A DNA stretch of 64,000 nt from Spirochaetota bacterium (GCA_022703505.1 JAKLDN010000007.1:62001-126000), one strand, 5' to 3'; shown: positions 16,147 through 25,008, numbered from the stretch's first letter. Made by a program: numbers and translations. The notes: generated from the letters alone by a model not told the origin.

Positions 16147-17700
16147 ATGGTCTTGAGCCCGGAAGAGATCCGAGCCGTCCCCTTCGCCTCCGCCCCCCTC
16201 CCGGTCCTCTTGAAGCCCCTGGGGGCGCTGAAGTCCGAGGCCGAACGAAGCGGACTCCTGGTTATCGAAGACCTCGCCCGTGTCATCGACCATCCCGTGC
16301 TCGGAAATCTTCTTTCCCTGGCCGTCGACGGTATGTCCCCGGGCGACCTGGCGGCCTTCGGACTCGGGGCGGCGGTCGGGAAGGATTCCGGGGAGGCGAC
16401 CCGGATCCTCCTGTTCACCTTCTTCGCCGTGTTGCTCCAAACCGCCTCGCGGGACACGGAATCTGAACTCCGGAGCTTCCTGGAGCGGAAATCTCCCTGT
16501 CGTTCCATCGCGGACGCCCTGATCCGGGGAACCATGCCCCTCCACTACGAACGCCTCCTGGGCGGAAAACCGGGTTTACGGGAGATTGTTGAAGGAGCCG
16601 GAGCATCCGACGCCCACAGCCTCTACATCGGGGGGCTTCTGTCCCTGGGGCTCCCGGACCTGGGCGAAGCGGTGGATCTCCTGGACCGGTTTCGATCCGC
16701 CTACGGCCGGATCCATCCCTTCCAGTGGGCCTTCCAGGATTACCTTTCGACCCTCGAAGTGGAGAAGGGCGGGACGGAAGGACTGCTTGGAGTGCTCCGT
16801 TTCGGTTTTCTTGCCGGTCCCGCAATGTCGGAATCCTTCCACCTTCTATCCCGGGTCCGGGACACGGGACGGGCGGGTCCCTTCACGAACTTCCTACTCG
16901 GCATGCTCCACCTCTACCGGGAGGAGTCGGTGCCCTACGATGCGGAGAAAGCCTTCGCCTTGGTTTTAGATTCCGCAGACCAGGGCTCGGCCCTGGGAGC
17001 TGAATGGAAGGCTGGGTTCCTGGGATCCCGGCAAACCCCCGCCTTTCCCGGAAACGCCGTCCCGCGCTCCATTCGGGGCACCGAGGTCTTTTCCGCTGGG
17101 GAGATTGATCTGCTCCTCGCGGCCTTCGGAGATCCCGGGGCCGGGGAAAACCCGGCCGTCCCCGCATGGTACGATCCGGAAAGAGCGGCGGAAGATCTCC
17201 TGGGACCGTCTCCGGGCTGGAGCGGCCTGTGTCTCCGGGCCCGCGCCGTCCGGGCCGCCGCTGCCGGTACCACCGACGAAGCCTGGGGCTTCGTCCGGCG
17301 CTGTGCCGTCCTCGGGGAGTCCTGGGCGGTCGCCACCGTGGTCGGCGCATGGAGCGGTTCGACCCTGGGCCTCTTCGCGCCCAAGGAGGACGGTTTGTCC
17401 GGCGGGCTCGTGATTCCCTCCGGCCTATCCGCCTCGAGCCTGGTCAAAGCGATCCGCGGGGACCGCCGCTCCCGCCCTATCGTGGTCCTCGCGGCCCGGC
17501 ATCCTCTCCATCGGACGGACGCGGCCGCCCTCGCCGAGCGTCTGGAGGGCGGCGGCGCGCCCCGGGATCCTGAACTCCAAACCCTGCTGCGTACGGAGTT
17601 GGACAAGGCAGAAGCGGCGGATCGGAATGCCCCGGGCGCAATGACCCAGGCGGAGATCGACGAACTGCTGGGGAACACTCCCCGAGTGGAATCACAGTAG
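16147..17700 (+). CDS. Protein with MotA-like segment and FliM-like C-terminal peptide
   Basis: A 517-residue soluble protein, no signal peptide. Residues about 30-70 (EAERSGLLVIEDLARVIDHP, then LLSLAVDGMSPGDL) match the MotA cytoplasmic helix pattern AxRxGLLxLED...IxxPxLxxxLxLxVDGxxP closely. The middle contains Sel1/TPR-like helical repeats (LLGMLHLYREESVPYDAEKA, typical of Sel1). The last 15 residues, AMTQAEIDELLGNTP, match the EIDALL peptide by which FliM binds phosphorylated CheY, here at the C-terminus instead of the N-terminus. AGGAGG precedes the ATG, 40 bases after the DUF4384 gene. I infer contact with the flagellar switch or CheY; the function is not known. Confidence 0.5.
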   Translation: MVLSPEEIRAVPFASAPLPVLLKPLGALKSEAERSGLLVIEDLARVIDHPVLGNLLSLAVDGMSPGDLAAFGLGAAVGKDSGEATRILLFTFFAVLLQTASRDTESELRSFLERKSPCRSIADALIRGTMPLHYERLLGGKPGLREIVEGAGASDAHSLYIGGLLSLGLPDLGEAVDLLDRFRSAYGRIHPFQWAFQDYLSTLEVEKGGTEGLLGVLRFGFLAGPAMSESFHLLSRVRDTGRAGPFTNFLLGMLHLYREESVPYDAEKAFALVLDSADQGSALGAEWKAGFLGSRQTPAFPGNAVPRSIRGTEVFSAGEIDLLLAAFGDPGAGENPAVPAWYDPERAAEDLLGPSPGWSGLCLRARAVRAAAAGTTDEAWGFVRRCAVLGESWAVATVVGAWSGSTLGLFAPKEDGLSGGLVIPSGLSASSLVKAIRGDRRSRPIVVLAARHPLHRTDAAALAERLEGGGAPRDPELQTLLRTELDKAEAADRNAPGAMTQAEIDELLGNTPRVESQ

Positions 17701-17789
17701 CTCAGGCGAGATAGGGAGAGTCCAGGACGATTCCCCCCACTGTACAAAAAATGTGCCAAACCAATTCCAGATAGCTCGGTGTAGTTCAG

Positions 17790-17816
17790 GACAGCTCAGG
17801 AGAATCCTGAGCTGTC
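17790..17816 (+). terminator. Hairpin in repeat copy 2
   Basis: GACAGCTCAGGA, loop GAA, TCCTGAGCTGTC, a perfect 12-bp stem followed by ATTTTCTT. It lies 90 bases after the stop of the 517-residue gene and probably ends that transcript. Confidence 0.55.
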
Positions 17817-17916
17817 ATTTTCTTAACTCTTGAAATAGTCAGAATTACATGTATCCTGTAGTCTAGAGTACTCTGGAGGTACCAAGAGCTACTCGGTGTA
17901 ACCACGCCCCTTAGCC

Positions 17917-17958
17917 CTCATAATCCGTAGGTCGCTGGTTCAAGTCCAGCAGGGCCCA
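17917..17958 (+). pseudogene. tRNA(CAU) 3' half, copy 2
   Basis: Identical to the copy at 7235-7276: anticodon loop CTCATAA, intact T arm and acceptor AGGGCCC-A, with no matching 5' half. Not functional as a tRNA. Confidence 0.75.
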
Positions 17959-18280
17959 AATTCCCTGAATAAGTGACATAAGACTCAGTAACACCGCAGC
18001 CCCCGGCAACCGTGGGCCCTGTTGGACTTGAACCGAGGGGCACGATCCACCCACGGCCCGATCATGTGAGGGCCGCGGGCGGACGCGCCACAGGACGCGG
18101 CGCGAGTGCCCCGAGGCGGCCCGGAGCGAGCCGGAAGGATTCCGGGGAGCGGAGGGCAAGTCCAGGAGCCCCGCGTCGCGGGGCTCTCACATAACCTCCC
18201 TGCTGGACTTGATCGGCGCGAGTACGCGACAGTAGGAGCGGAAGGCGCACACGAAGTGCGCCGCCAGCGAGCGCCGCGGG
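17959..18280. other. tRNA-derived inverted segment and hairpins after the sugar operon
   Basis: Contains an inverted tRNA 3' segment (GGGCCCTGTTGGACTTGAACC at 18015-18035) and the ~90-base conserved block shared with 7352-7441, then partial T-arm copies near 18156 and 18203. A perfect 9-bp hairpin with loop GTC lies at 18166-18186, and a 7-bp hairpin at 18244-18262. The last one is 19 bases beyond the stop of the sugar operon. No protein gene. Confidence 0.6.
18166..18186. terminator. 9-bp GC hairpin
   Basis: GAGCCCCGC, loop GTC, GCGGGGCTC. Strong stem without a clear T tract on either strand. Placed downstream of the minus-strand sugar operon. Confidence 0.4.
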
Positions 18281-19159
18281 CTACGCGACGCCTCCTTCCC
18301 GCATCCGGCCCAGGATCCACTGTCGGGCGGCCCGGATCTCCGCGGCCGGGTCCGGGGACTGATGGGTCCACATCTCGATCAGGTAGGAGCCACGATACCC
18401 TATCGACCGCAGGGCGCGGAAGGCCCCGGGGAAGTCCACGCACCCGGTCCCGAAGGGCACCTCCCGGAACCGACCCGGGAAGCCCGGCCGGGGTTTCAGG
18501 GTGTCCTTGAGGTGGACCGCGGCGATGCGTCCCTTGGCCTTCGCAAGCTCCCCGGGCACGTCCTCGGCCCAAGCCGAGAGGTTCCCGATGTCCGGGTAGA
18601 CCTGGAACCAGGCGGAAGGCAGTTTCTCCGCGAACTCGAGCCACCGGGAGACGGTCCCCATGAAGGGGGTGTCCATGATCTCCATGGCGACGCAGACCTG
18701 GGCCCGTTCCGCCAGCTCCACCGCCTCGGCCAGGCCCTCCCGGTACCTCTCCCGGGACTCGGGGGTGGAAGGCTCGTAGTAGACGTCGTAGCCCGCCAGC
18801 TGGATGGTCCGGATACCGACGTCCGCCGCGAGGTCCAGGGCCCGGACCATGATGTCCCGGGAGCGCTCCCGCACCGCCGGATCCGCGCTTCCGAAGGGAT
18901 ACAGGCGGTGCCCGGACAGGCACATCGAGGGCACCCGGAGCCCGGAGTCCGCCACGGCCTCGCGGAAGGCGGCCCGCTCCCCGGCGCTCCACTCCAGGCG
19001 GGCCAGCCGGGCGTCCGTCTCGTCCACGGACATCTCGACGTAGTCGTAGCCCGCCTCCCGGGCCGCCCGGAGCATCCCCGGCCAGTCGAGTCCCGCGGGC
19101 AGGGCCTTCTCGTAGATCCCGATCCGGGGAGGCAGGGGCGGCCGATCGTCGGTTTTCAT
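18281..19159 (-). CDS. ulaE: L-xylulose-5-phosphate 3-epimerase (UlaE/SgbU type)
   Basis: A 292-residue TIM-barrel of the sugar phosphate isomerase/epimerase family (AP_endonuc_2), close to the usual UlaE length. The start ATG overlaps the cupin stop by ATGA. Metal-binding positions expected for the family are visible: Glu in AMEIMDTPFMG, Asp in YPDIGNL, His in AVHLKDT and Glu in LIEMWT. It would convert L-xylulose 5-phosphate to L-ribulose 5-phosphate in the cytoplasm, the step after the LyxK-like kinase of this operon. Last gene of the 12-gene minus-strand operon. An L-ribulose-5-phosphate 4-epimerase is not in the window. Confidence 0.8.
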   Translation of the reverse strand: MKTDDRPPLPPRIGIYEKALPAGLDWPGMLRAAREAGYDYVEMSVDETDARLARLEWSAGERAAFREAVADSGLRVPSMCLSGHRLYPFGSADPAVRERSRDIMVRALDLAADVGIRTIQLAGYDVYYEPSTPESRERYREGLAEAVELAERAQVCVAMEIMDTPFMGTVSRWLEFAEKLPSAWFQVYPDIGNLSAWAEDVPGELAKAKGRIAAVHLKDTLKPRPGFPGRFREVPFGTGCVDFPGAFRALRSIGYRGSYLIEMWTHQSPDPAAEIRAARQWILGRMREGGVA

Positions 19160-19497
19160 GGAAGGGTGGTCACGGCCAGGAAGACCGCATCCGATGGCCC
19201 CGAATTCCGGAGCCGATGAGGTTCCCCGGCGGGGATGTGCACGGCATCCCCGGGACCGATCGTGCCCGCGGCCTCGGCGCCCCGGAACACCTCGAGCTCG
19301 CCCCGGAGCATGAAGAACACATGGTCCGAAACCTCGTGGATCTCCTCCTCCATGCCCGCGCCCGGGGCGAAGGTCGTCACGTGGGCGTCCAGCTTGGGAC
19401 ATCCGTTCGACGGATTGAAGAGTTTCCGGGAACGTACGGAAGCGTCGTGGCCGGGCGGCGTGTAGGTTCCCCCCGCGTCGGATCGGACGATCGTCAT
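19156..19497 (-). CDS. Small cupin-domain protein
   Basis: A 113-residue single-domain cupin_2 protein. The two cupin motifs are seen as the segment around HEVSDHVFFMLRGELEVF (about residues 54-71) and GDAVHIPAGEPHRLRN (about 83-98). The His/Glu metal-ligand pattern (HxxSDHxxxxLxGExE, then PxxxPH) is largely kept. Small cupins in sugar operons may be mutarotases, isomerases or regulators; the substrate cannot be told. Coupled to the downstream epimerase gene by ATGA and 36 bases after the TSUP gene. Confidence 0.75.
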   Translation of the reverse strand: MTIVRSDAGGTYTPPGHDASVRSRKLFNPSNGCPKLDAHVTTFAPGAGMEEEIHEVSDHVFFMLRGELEVFRGAEAAGTIGPGDAVHIPAGEPHRLRNSGPSDAVFLAVTTLP

Positions 19498-19533
19498 GTC
19501 ATCGCCTCCTGGAGTCGGGACTTCGAGACCCGC

Positions 19534-20286
19534 TCAAGTGAACAGAAGATAGGCCCCGCCGAGGGCCACGGTGGCCAAGCGGAAAAACCGGTACGGCTTC
19601 TCCGGGATACGCTGGACTAGCCGGGCGCTGCCGAACACGGAGGCGACCGCGAGGGGCGCCACGGCGAGGTCGACCAGAAGGGTCGGGACCGAGAGGGTAT
19701 GCCAGGCGAAGATGTGGAACGGGAGCTTCATCATGTTGATGATGAAGAAGAACCAGACCATGGTCCCGATCAACTGATTCTTGAGCAGGCCGCTGGACAG
19801 GAGGAACAGGCTCATGATCGGACCGCCCGCGTTCCCGACCATGCTGGAGAATCCGCTCAACAGCCCCAACGGGGCGGCGTAATACCACCGCTCGGGCAGG
19901 ACAAAGCCGCCGGCTTTCAGCTCTTGGGCCAGCATCATGGCCGCGCTCAGCAGGATGAGCACGGACACCACGGTCCGGAAGGTCTCCTCGGATAGGCGTC
20001 CCCCTACGAAGGCCCCGAGAAGGATGCCCGCCAGGGCGTACGGCAGGGTCCGGAGGAGGTGCCGGAAGCTTCCCAGGGACCTGTACTTGAACAAGGCGGC
20101 GAGGTCCGCGGTCAACATGATGCCCAGCATGATCGACGATGACAGGCGGGCGCCGAACACCCCCGCCATGAGGGGGATGGCGATCAGGGGCCCCCCATCC
20201 AGACCCGCGCGGGCCGAACCGACCAGTACCGCGGCCAAGGCGATCGTCAACCAGTGCAGGAAGGTCAGGTCCGTGAGCAGGTCCAT
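19534..20286 (-). CDS. TSUP family membrane permease (TauE/SafE)
   Basis: A 250-residue integral membrane protein with about 8 hydrophobic segments and the TSUP pattern of two related halves, each with a glycine-rich start (GLDGGPLIAIPLMAGVFG; GNAGGPIMSLFLLSSG). TSUP proteins export or import small organic anions or sulfur-containing anions. Within a sugar operon it may move an organic acid product. The gene sits 80 bases from the upstream ABC permease and 36 bases from the downstream cupin. Substrate unknown. Confidence 0.85.
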   Translation of the reverse strand: MDLLTDLTFLHWLTIALAAVLVGSARAGLDGGPLIAIPLMAGVFGARLSSSIMLGIMLTADLAALFKYRSLGSFRHLLRTLPYALAGILLGAFVGGRLSEETFRTVVSVLILLSAAMMLAQELKAGGFVLPERWYYAAPLGLLSGFSSMVGNAGGPIMSLFLLSSGLLKNQLIGTMVWFFFIINMMKLPFHIFAWHTLSVPTLLVDLAVAPLAVASVFGSARLVQRIPEKPYRFFRLATVALGGAYLLFT

Positions 20287-20365
20287 CGGCAGCCACCTCT
20301 GTTCCTCAGTCTTACTCGGTGCGGAAGGGATTCCAGCGCCAGGAATCGCGGGATTAAAATAAATT

Positions 20366-21352
20366 TCAGGCGGCCTGGATCCGAGCCAGCCTCTTCTGCA
20401 TCGTGATATCGATCAGGACGGTCAGGATGATCAGCACGCCGATCACGGCGTCCCGCCAGACGCTGTCCACCGCCAGCAGGTTCATCCCGTTCTGCACGAC
20501 CGTGATGATGAGCGCTCCGATCACCGTTCCGAGCAAGGTTCCGCGGCCCCCCGTCGGGCTCGTACCGCCCATGAACACCGCGGCGATGACCGGCAGGACG
20601 TAGTTCTTTCCGATATCGGCCTGGACCGCGTTGATGCGTGCCACGAGCACGATCCCGGCCAGGGCGGCCAGGGCTCCGCTCAGGATGAAGGCTTGTATGA
20701 TCTTCTTCTCCGTGTCCACGCCGGACATGCGGGCCGCGACGCGGTTCGCGCCCACGGCGTAGAGTTCACGGCCTACGACGGTCCTGCGGAGCATGAACAT
20801 GCCTCCCGTCACTACCAGGAGCATCACGACGATGGGCATGGGGATCGTCCCGAAGAGGTATCCGTTTCCGATGAACCGGAAGGAGGTGTCGAAATCGTAG
20901 ATCACGTAGCCCTTCAGGATGACGTACGCGAATCCGAACACGGCCCATTGGAGCCCGTACGTGGATATGAACGAGGGGATTCCGATGCGGGCTATCATGT
21001 AGCCGTTCAGGAAGCCCAGGAACATTCCCAACGCGAGGGCGGCCAGGATGGCTATCGGGAAGAATATGCCAAGCTGCTTGACCATCAAGGTCGCGATCAC
21101 CGCACAAATGGTCAGGACCGAACCCGCCGAGAGATCCGGGCCGTTGGTGATGATGGCGATGGTCTGTCCGACGCCCAGGATGATGATCACGCTGGCGTTG
21201 GTCACGATGTTGCTGATGTTCCTTCCGCTCAGGAAGACGTCGGAGGCCAAGGCTCCGACCACGATGAGGATCGCCAGCGCCCCGAAGCGTCCCAGGCCCG
21301 CAAGCAGGGCCGCGTCCGCCCGGATGCGGACCCCGGAAGAAGTCTTCGTCAT
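20366..21352 (-). CDS. Sugar ABC transporter permease (RbsC-like), second subunit
   Basis: A 328-residue inner-membrane permease of the BPD_transp_2 (RbsC/AraH) type with about 8-10 hydrophobic segments and the family stretch GGTSPTGGRGTLLGT near residue 255. ATG 21352 overlaps the stop of the first permease by ATGA. It should pair with the other permease to form a heterodimeric channel for a pentose or related sugar driven by the ATPase two genes upstream. Two different RbsC-type subunits in a row are common in sugar importers of this class. Confidence 0.9.
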   Translation of the reverse strand: MTKTSSGVRIRADAALLAGLGRFGALAILIVVGALASDVFLSGRNISNIVTNASVIIILGVGQTIAIITNGPDLSAGSVLTICAVIATLMVKQLGIFFPIAILAALALGMFLGFLNGYMIARIGIPSFISTYGLQWAVFGFAYVILKGYVIYDFDTSFRFIGNGYLFGTIPMPIVVMLLVVTGGMFMLRRTVVGRELYAVGANRVAARMSGVDTEKKIIQAFILSGALAALAGIVLVARINAVQADIGKNYVLPVIAAVFMGGTSPTGGRGTLLGTVIGALIITVVQNGMNLLAVDSVWRDAVIGVLIILTVLIDITMQKRLARIQAA

Positions 21353-22299
21353 TTCCGTTCCTTTCCCGAGGTGGAGATCCAGACCTGGAACACGATCGAA
21401 AGGATGATGATGGTTCCGATGATGGCGGGCTGCCAGACGGAAGGGACCCGTACCACGTTCAATCCGCTCCGGATGATGGTAATCAGCATGACGCCCACGA
21501 TCGTCCCTCGGACGTCGCCGCGTCCGATCCGGAGGCTCGTGCCTCCTAGGATCGCGGCGGCGATCGCCTCGAACTCCCACTGGACACCCACGATGGGGTC
21601 GGCCACTTCGAGACGGGCGACCAGTACCACCGCGCCGAGCCCGGTGAGAAAACCCGCGAACGCGTAGATCGCCCATTTCCAGAATCGGGTCTCTACGCCG
21701 GACAAACGGGAACCCTCCTCGTTACCCCCGATCGCGAAGGTGTAACGCCCCAGCAGGGTGTGGTTCTGCACGAAAACCGCCAGCAGAAAGATGAGGCCGC
21801 AGCTGATCGCGGCCATGGGAACGGTCCGGTTGACCAGGTCCCCCAGGAAGACGAACCGCTCGTTCGAGACCGGGATGCCCTCCTTGTTCGTCATGGCCAG
21901 CGAAATGCCGTACAGGAGTCCCTGCATGCCCAGGGTGGCGATGAAGGGTTCCATGCCCGCGAAGGAGATGAGCAGGCCGTTGACCGCCCCGCAGGCGGTC
22001 CCGACGAGGGCGCCGACCGCGATGACGGCCGGGATGGGAAAGCCCGCGTTCACGGCCAGGGCGGTGAAGACCCCCGCGACGGTCATGATCGCTCCCAGGG
22101 AGAGGTCGAGGCCCCCGCTGATGATCACGAAGGTCGCCGCCGCGGAGATGACCAGGAGCACGGCCCCCTGCTGAAGGAGGATGAGAAGATTCCGGGTGGT
22201 CAGGTAATTCCGGGAAAAGAAACTGAACACGATCACCAGAAGGAGTTCCACCCAGAGCACCGCTGGTACGTTCTTGAGGATGCGGGAGAATCCGCTCAT
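21349..22299 (-). CDS. Sugar ABC transporter permease (RbsC-like), first subunit
   Basis: A 316-residue permease of the RbsC family. The ATG at 22299 overlaps the ATPase stop by ATGA. Family landmarks: SGGLDLSLGAIM near residue 62, and GGTSLRIGRGDVRGTIVG near 250. About 9 hydrophobic segments. It works with the second permease, the ATPase and the binding protein to import a monosaccharide, most likely an L-pentose given the enzymes in the operon. Confidence 0.9.
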   Translation of the reverse strand: MSGFSRILKNVPAVLWVELLLVIVFSFFSRNYLTTRNLLILLQQGAVLLVISAAATFVIISGGLDLSLGAIMTVAGVFTALAVNAGFPIPAVIAVGALVGTACGAVNGLLISFAGMEPFIATLGMQGLLYGISLAMTNKEGIPVSNERFVFLGDLVNRTVPMAAISCGLIFLLAVFVQNHTLLGRYTFAIGGNEEGSRLSGVETRFWKWAIYAFAGFLTGLGAVVLVARLEVADPIVGVQWEFEAIAAAILGGTSLRIGRGDVRGTIVGVMLITIIRSGLNVVRVPSVWQPAIIGTIIILSIVFQVWISTSGKERK

Positions 22300-23822
22300 G
22301 ACGCGCGTCCCTCGTCGGCGCACACGCCGCCCATGGCGTAGGCGATGATCGTCTCCTGCGTCGCCTCGGTTCTGTCCAACTCGGCCACGATGCTTCCCTC
22401 CCGCATGACATAGACCCGGTCGCACAGCCCGATAATTTCCGGGAGTTCCGAAGAGATCATGAGTACGGCTTTCCCCTGGCGGGCCAGATCATCCATGAAC
22501 GCGTAGATCTCCTGTTTGGCCCCCACGTCGATGCCGCGGGTCGGCTCGTCGAACATGAAGACCTCCGCCTCGGTGCACAGCCACTTGGCCAGAACCACCT
22601 TCTGCTGATTTCCCCCCGAGAGGTTCTTCGCGAATTGCCGTATGCCCGGCGTGGAGATTCGAAGTTCCTGTACGTATTTCGACACGGATTCCTGTTCCCT
22701 GCGGTTCCGGAGGAACCCCCGGGGAAAGAGCCGAGAAAGGCTCGCCATCACGACGTTCTCCGCGACCGAGAGGATCAGGGCAAGCCCCTGGCGTTTCCGG
22801 TCCTCCGGCAGCAGCGCGAGGCCCCTGCGGATCGCGCCCTTCGGATCTTCCTTGGCGAGGGATTTGCCGAGGAGTTCGATCTCTCCGGTTTCGTGGGGGT
22901 CCACATGGAAGATCGCCCGGGCTAGCTCCGTGCGGCCGGATCCGACAAGCCCCGCCAAGCCCACGATCTCCCCTCTGTGTACCGTCAAGTTCACGTTGCT
23001 CAGTCCGGTTCCCCGGGACGAGAGATCCTTCACCCGGAGGGCCGGTTCCCCCCGAGGGCGATAGGACCGGTTGAAAAGGTTGCTGATTTCCCGGCCGACC
23101 ATCATCTCCACCATGCGTTCCTGGGTCAGGTCCGCCGCGTTCGCGGTTCCCACGTACCTGCCGTCCCGGAGCACGGTGATCCGGTCCCCGATGAGGGGGA
23201 TCTCCTGAAGGCGGTGGGAGATGTACACGATTCCGATCCCCCGGGCGGTGAGCTCGCGGATCGTCCGGAAAAGCTGCTCGATCTCCCGGTCGCACAACGA
23301 GGCGGTCGGCTCGTCCATGATGAGGATCTTGAGGTCGTGGGTGAGCGCCTTGGCCACCTCGACCATCTGCTGCTGGGCCACGGGGATGTCGTGGGCCAGG
23401 GCCCGGGTGTCGACGCGCATGTCCAGGCTTTTCAATAGGGCTTCCGCGTCCCGGTGCATGCGGGCATGGTCGAGGGCCAGCCCTCCGAGGGTGCGGGGCA
23501 TGTGGTCTATGAATATGTTATGCGCCACGTTCAGGTAGGGCACAAGGTTGAATTCCTGGTAAATGATGCCTACACCCAAGGACTGGGCGTGCCGCGGGTT
23601 GAAGTGATCCACAAGGCGGCCGTCGATGTACAGCTCGCCGGAGTCGGGGATGTAGGCCCCCGCCAGGACCTTCATCAAGGTCGACTTCCCCGCGCCGTTC
23701 TCCCCGAGAAGGACGTGGACTTCCCCGGGCCGGAGGTCGAAGCTGACGCCGTCGAGGGCTCGTACGCCCGGGAAGGTCTTGGTGATGTTTCTCATCTCGA
23801 GCAGGTACTCTGGAGTTCCCAT
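22296..23822 (-). CDS. Sugar ABC transporter ATPase, two ABC domains (RbsA-like)
   Basis: A 508-residue cytoplasmic ATPase with two fused ABC domains, normal for the RbsA/AraG/MglA family. First domain: Walker A GENGAGKST (about residue 38), Walker B LIMDEPTASL near 165. Second domain: degenerate Walker A GLVGSGRTE near 285, signature LSGGNQQKV near 400 and FDEPTRGIDVG Walker B. It couples ATP hydrolysis to sugar uptake through the two downstream permeases. A 163-base gap with a strong hairpin separates it from the binding-protein gene upstream, and it is coupled to the next permease. Confidence 0.93.
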   Translation of the reverse strand: MGTPEYLLEMRNITKTFPGVRALDGVSFDLRPGEVHVLLGENGAGKSTLMKVLAGAYIPDSGELYIDGRLVDHFNPRHAQSLGVGIIYQEFNLVPYLNVAHNIFIDHMPRTLGGLALDHARMHRDAEALLKSLDMRVDTRALAHDIPVAQQQMVEVAKALTHDLKILIMDEPTASLCDREIEQLFRTIRELTARGIGIVYISHRLQEIPLIGDRITVLRDGRYVGTANAADLTQERMVEMMVGREISNLFNRSYRPRGEPALRVKDLSSRGTGLSNVNLTVHRGEIVGLAGLVGSGRTELARAIFHVDPHETGEIELLGKSLAKEDPKGAIRRGLALLPEDRKRQGLALILSVAENVVMASLSRLFPRGFLRNRREQESVSKYVQELRISTPGIRQFAKNLSGGNQQKVVLAKWLCTEAEVFMFDEPTRGIDVGAKQEIYAFMDDLARQGKAVLMISSELPEIIGLCDRVYVMREGSIVAELDRTEATQETIIAYAMGGVCADEGRAS

Positions 23823-23941
23823 GGTCGATCCCTATCACGCTGGGAGGATGCAGCCGGCAGGTCCGGCGGAGACCCGGACCGGGAGGCTCGGCGCTTTCCC
23901 GGTCCAGGGATGCTTGGTCAGGATAGTCCGGTTCGCTTGAT

Positions 23942-23992
23942 CCGGTAAATGAAATGCCCGGCCCGATCGGGCCGGGCGGAAGCGTTTACCGG
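23942..23992 (-). terminator. Nested GC hairpin after the sugar-binding protein gene
   Basis: GCCCGGCCC (23956-23964), loop GATC, GGGCCGGGC (23969-23977), enclosed by CCGGTAAA (23942-23949) and TTTACCGG (23985-23992). The outer arm includes the stop codon of the binding-protein gene. No T tract; more likely protects the upstream mRNA or terminates partially. Confidence 0.6.
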
Positions 23993-25008
23993 GCTTTCAG
24001 GGCCGCGGGGCGCTCATCCATGGCCGTCAGATTCTTCTTGGTCACCACCGTGATCGGGGTGGTGATCAGGCGGGGGACGCTCTCGCCGTTCAAGGCACGG
24101 ATCGCGGCCACCACGCTCAGGTAGGCCTGATCGTACACACCCTGGGATACCGTGAATACTTCGTCTCCGTTGGCCACGGCGGTGTACTGGGGTTCCTGCA
24201 CGTCGAACCCGCTGATCAGGACCTGGCCGTTCATGCCGGCGGCCTTGACCGCCTCGACGGCGCCTTCGGCCTGGTTTCCGCCGACCGCCACGATCGCCTT
24301 GAGGTCCTTGCCCCACTTGGTGATGTAGTCTTCCGTGACCTTCCGGCCCTCGTCGAACTGCCACTTGGTGACGGCGCGTTCCGCGACGATCCCCGGGTAG
24401 TTCTTGGCGAGGCTCTTCATGACGCCTTCCGTGCGGAGGTCCGAGGTGGACTGTCCGGGCACGCCCTCCATGACCAGGAGCTTGCCCTTACCGCCCATCA
24501 TGTCCCCGATGGTCTTGGCGATGACGTTCCCGACCTCGAGGTTGTCCACGCCCACGTAGGTCAGGTAATCCACGTTGGAGGGGCCCATGGTATTGTCGTA
24601 GATGACGGGAATCCCGGCCTTGATCAGGCTCAGGACCGGTCCGCGGACGGCCTCGGTGTTGGCCGGGGCCAGGATGACCGCATCCACCCCGGTAGTGATG
24701 AGGTCCTCGAGGATCCGCTTCTGCTCCTCGACGTTGTCCGCCTTGGTCGGGGCGTACCCGATGATCTTGACGCCGAGCTTCTTGCCCGCCTTCTCGGCGG
24801 CGATCAGGTGGGATTCCCAGACCGGGATGGCGGCGCTCTTCACCACCACCGCGATGGTGTACTTGCCCTTCGGCTTGGCGTCGTAGCCGAATTCCTTGGC
24901 GGAGACGACCTTGTCGATTCCGACCATCGTGATCTTCTTGCTTCCCTGGGCGAACACGGATCCGGCCAGAGCCAGCAACGCTGCGAACAGCAACCATTTC
25001 CTTCCCAT
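23986..25008 (-). CDS. Periplasmic sugar-binding protein (RbsB-like)
   Basis: A 340-residue protein with a signal peptide (MGRKWLLFAALLALAGSVFA, cleavage before QGSKK). The rest follows the Peripla_BP_4 fold: IAVVVKSAAIPVWESHLIAA, VDAVILAPANTEAV, VLISGFDVQEPQ. It captures the sugar in the periplasm and delivers it to the ABC permeases. Upstream of it is the LyxK-like kinase (112-base gap), downstream a strong hairpin and the ATPase gene. The substrate is inferred to be L-lyxose, L-xylulose or a similar sugar from the catabolic genes. Confidence 0.92.
   Translation of the reverse strand: MGRKWLLFAALLALAGSVFAQGSKKITMVGIDKVVSAKEFGYDAKPKGKYTIAVVVKSAAIPVWESHLIAAEKAGKKLGVKIIGYAPTKADNVEEQKRILEDLITTGVDAVILAPANTEAVRGPVLSLIKAGIPVIYDNTMGPSNVDYLTYVGVDNLEVGNVIAKTIGDMMGGKGKLLVMEGVPGQSTSDLRTEGVMKSLAKNYPGIVAERAVTKWQFDEGRKVTEDYITKWGKDLKAIVAVGGNQAEGAVEAVKAAGMNGQVLISGFDVQEPQYTAVANGDEVFTVSQGVYDQAYLSVVAAIRALNGESVPRLITTPITVVTKKNLTAMDERPAALKAR

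Larger units (their letters stand above)
17733..17958 (+). repeat. 226-bp direct repeat, copy 2, ending in a tRNA 3' half
   Basis: Same length and orientation as the repeat at 7051-7276, about 93% identical by hand count. It lies 32 bases after the stop of the preceding plus-strand gene. The two copies delimit a segment of 10.9 kb counting one repeat. Confidence 0.85.
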
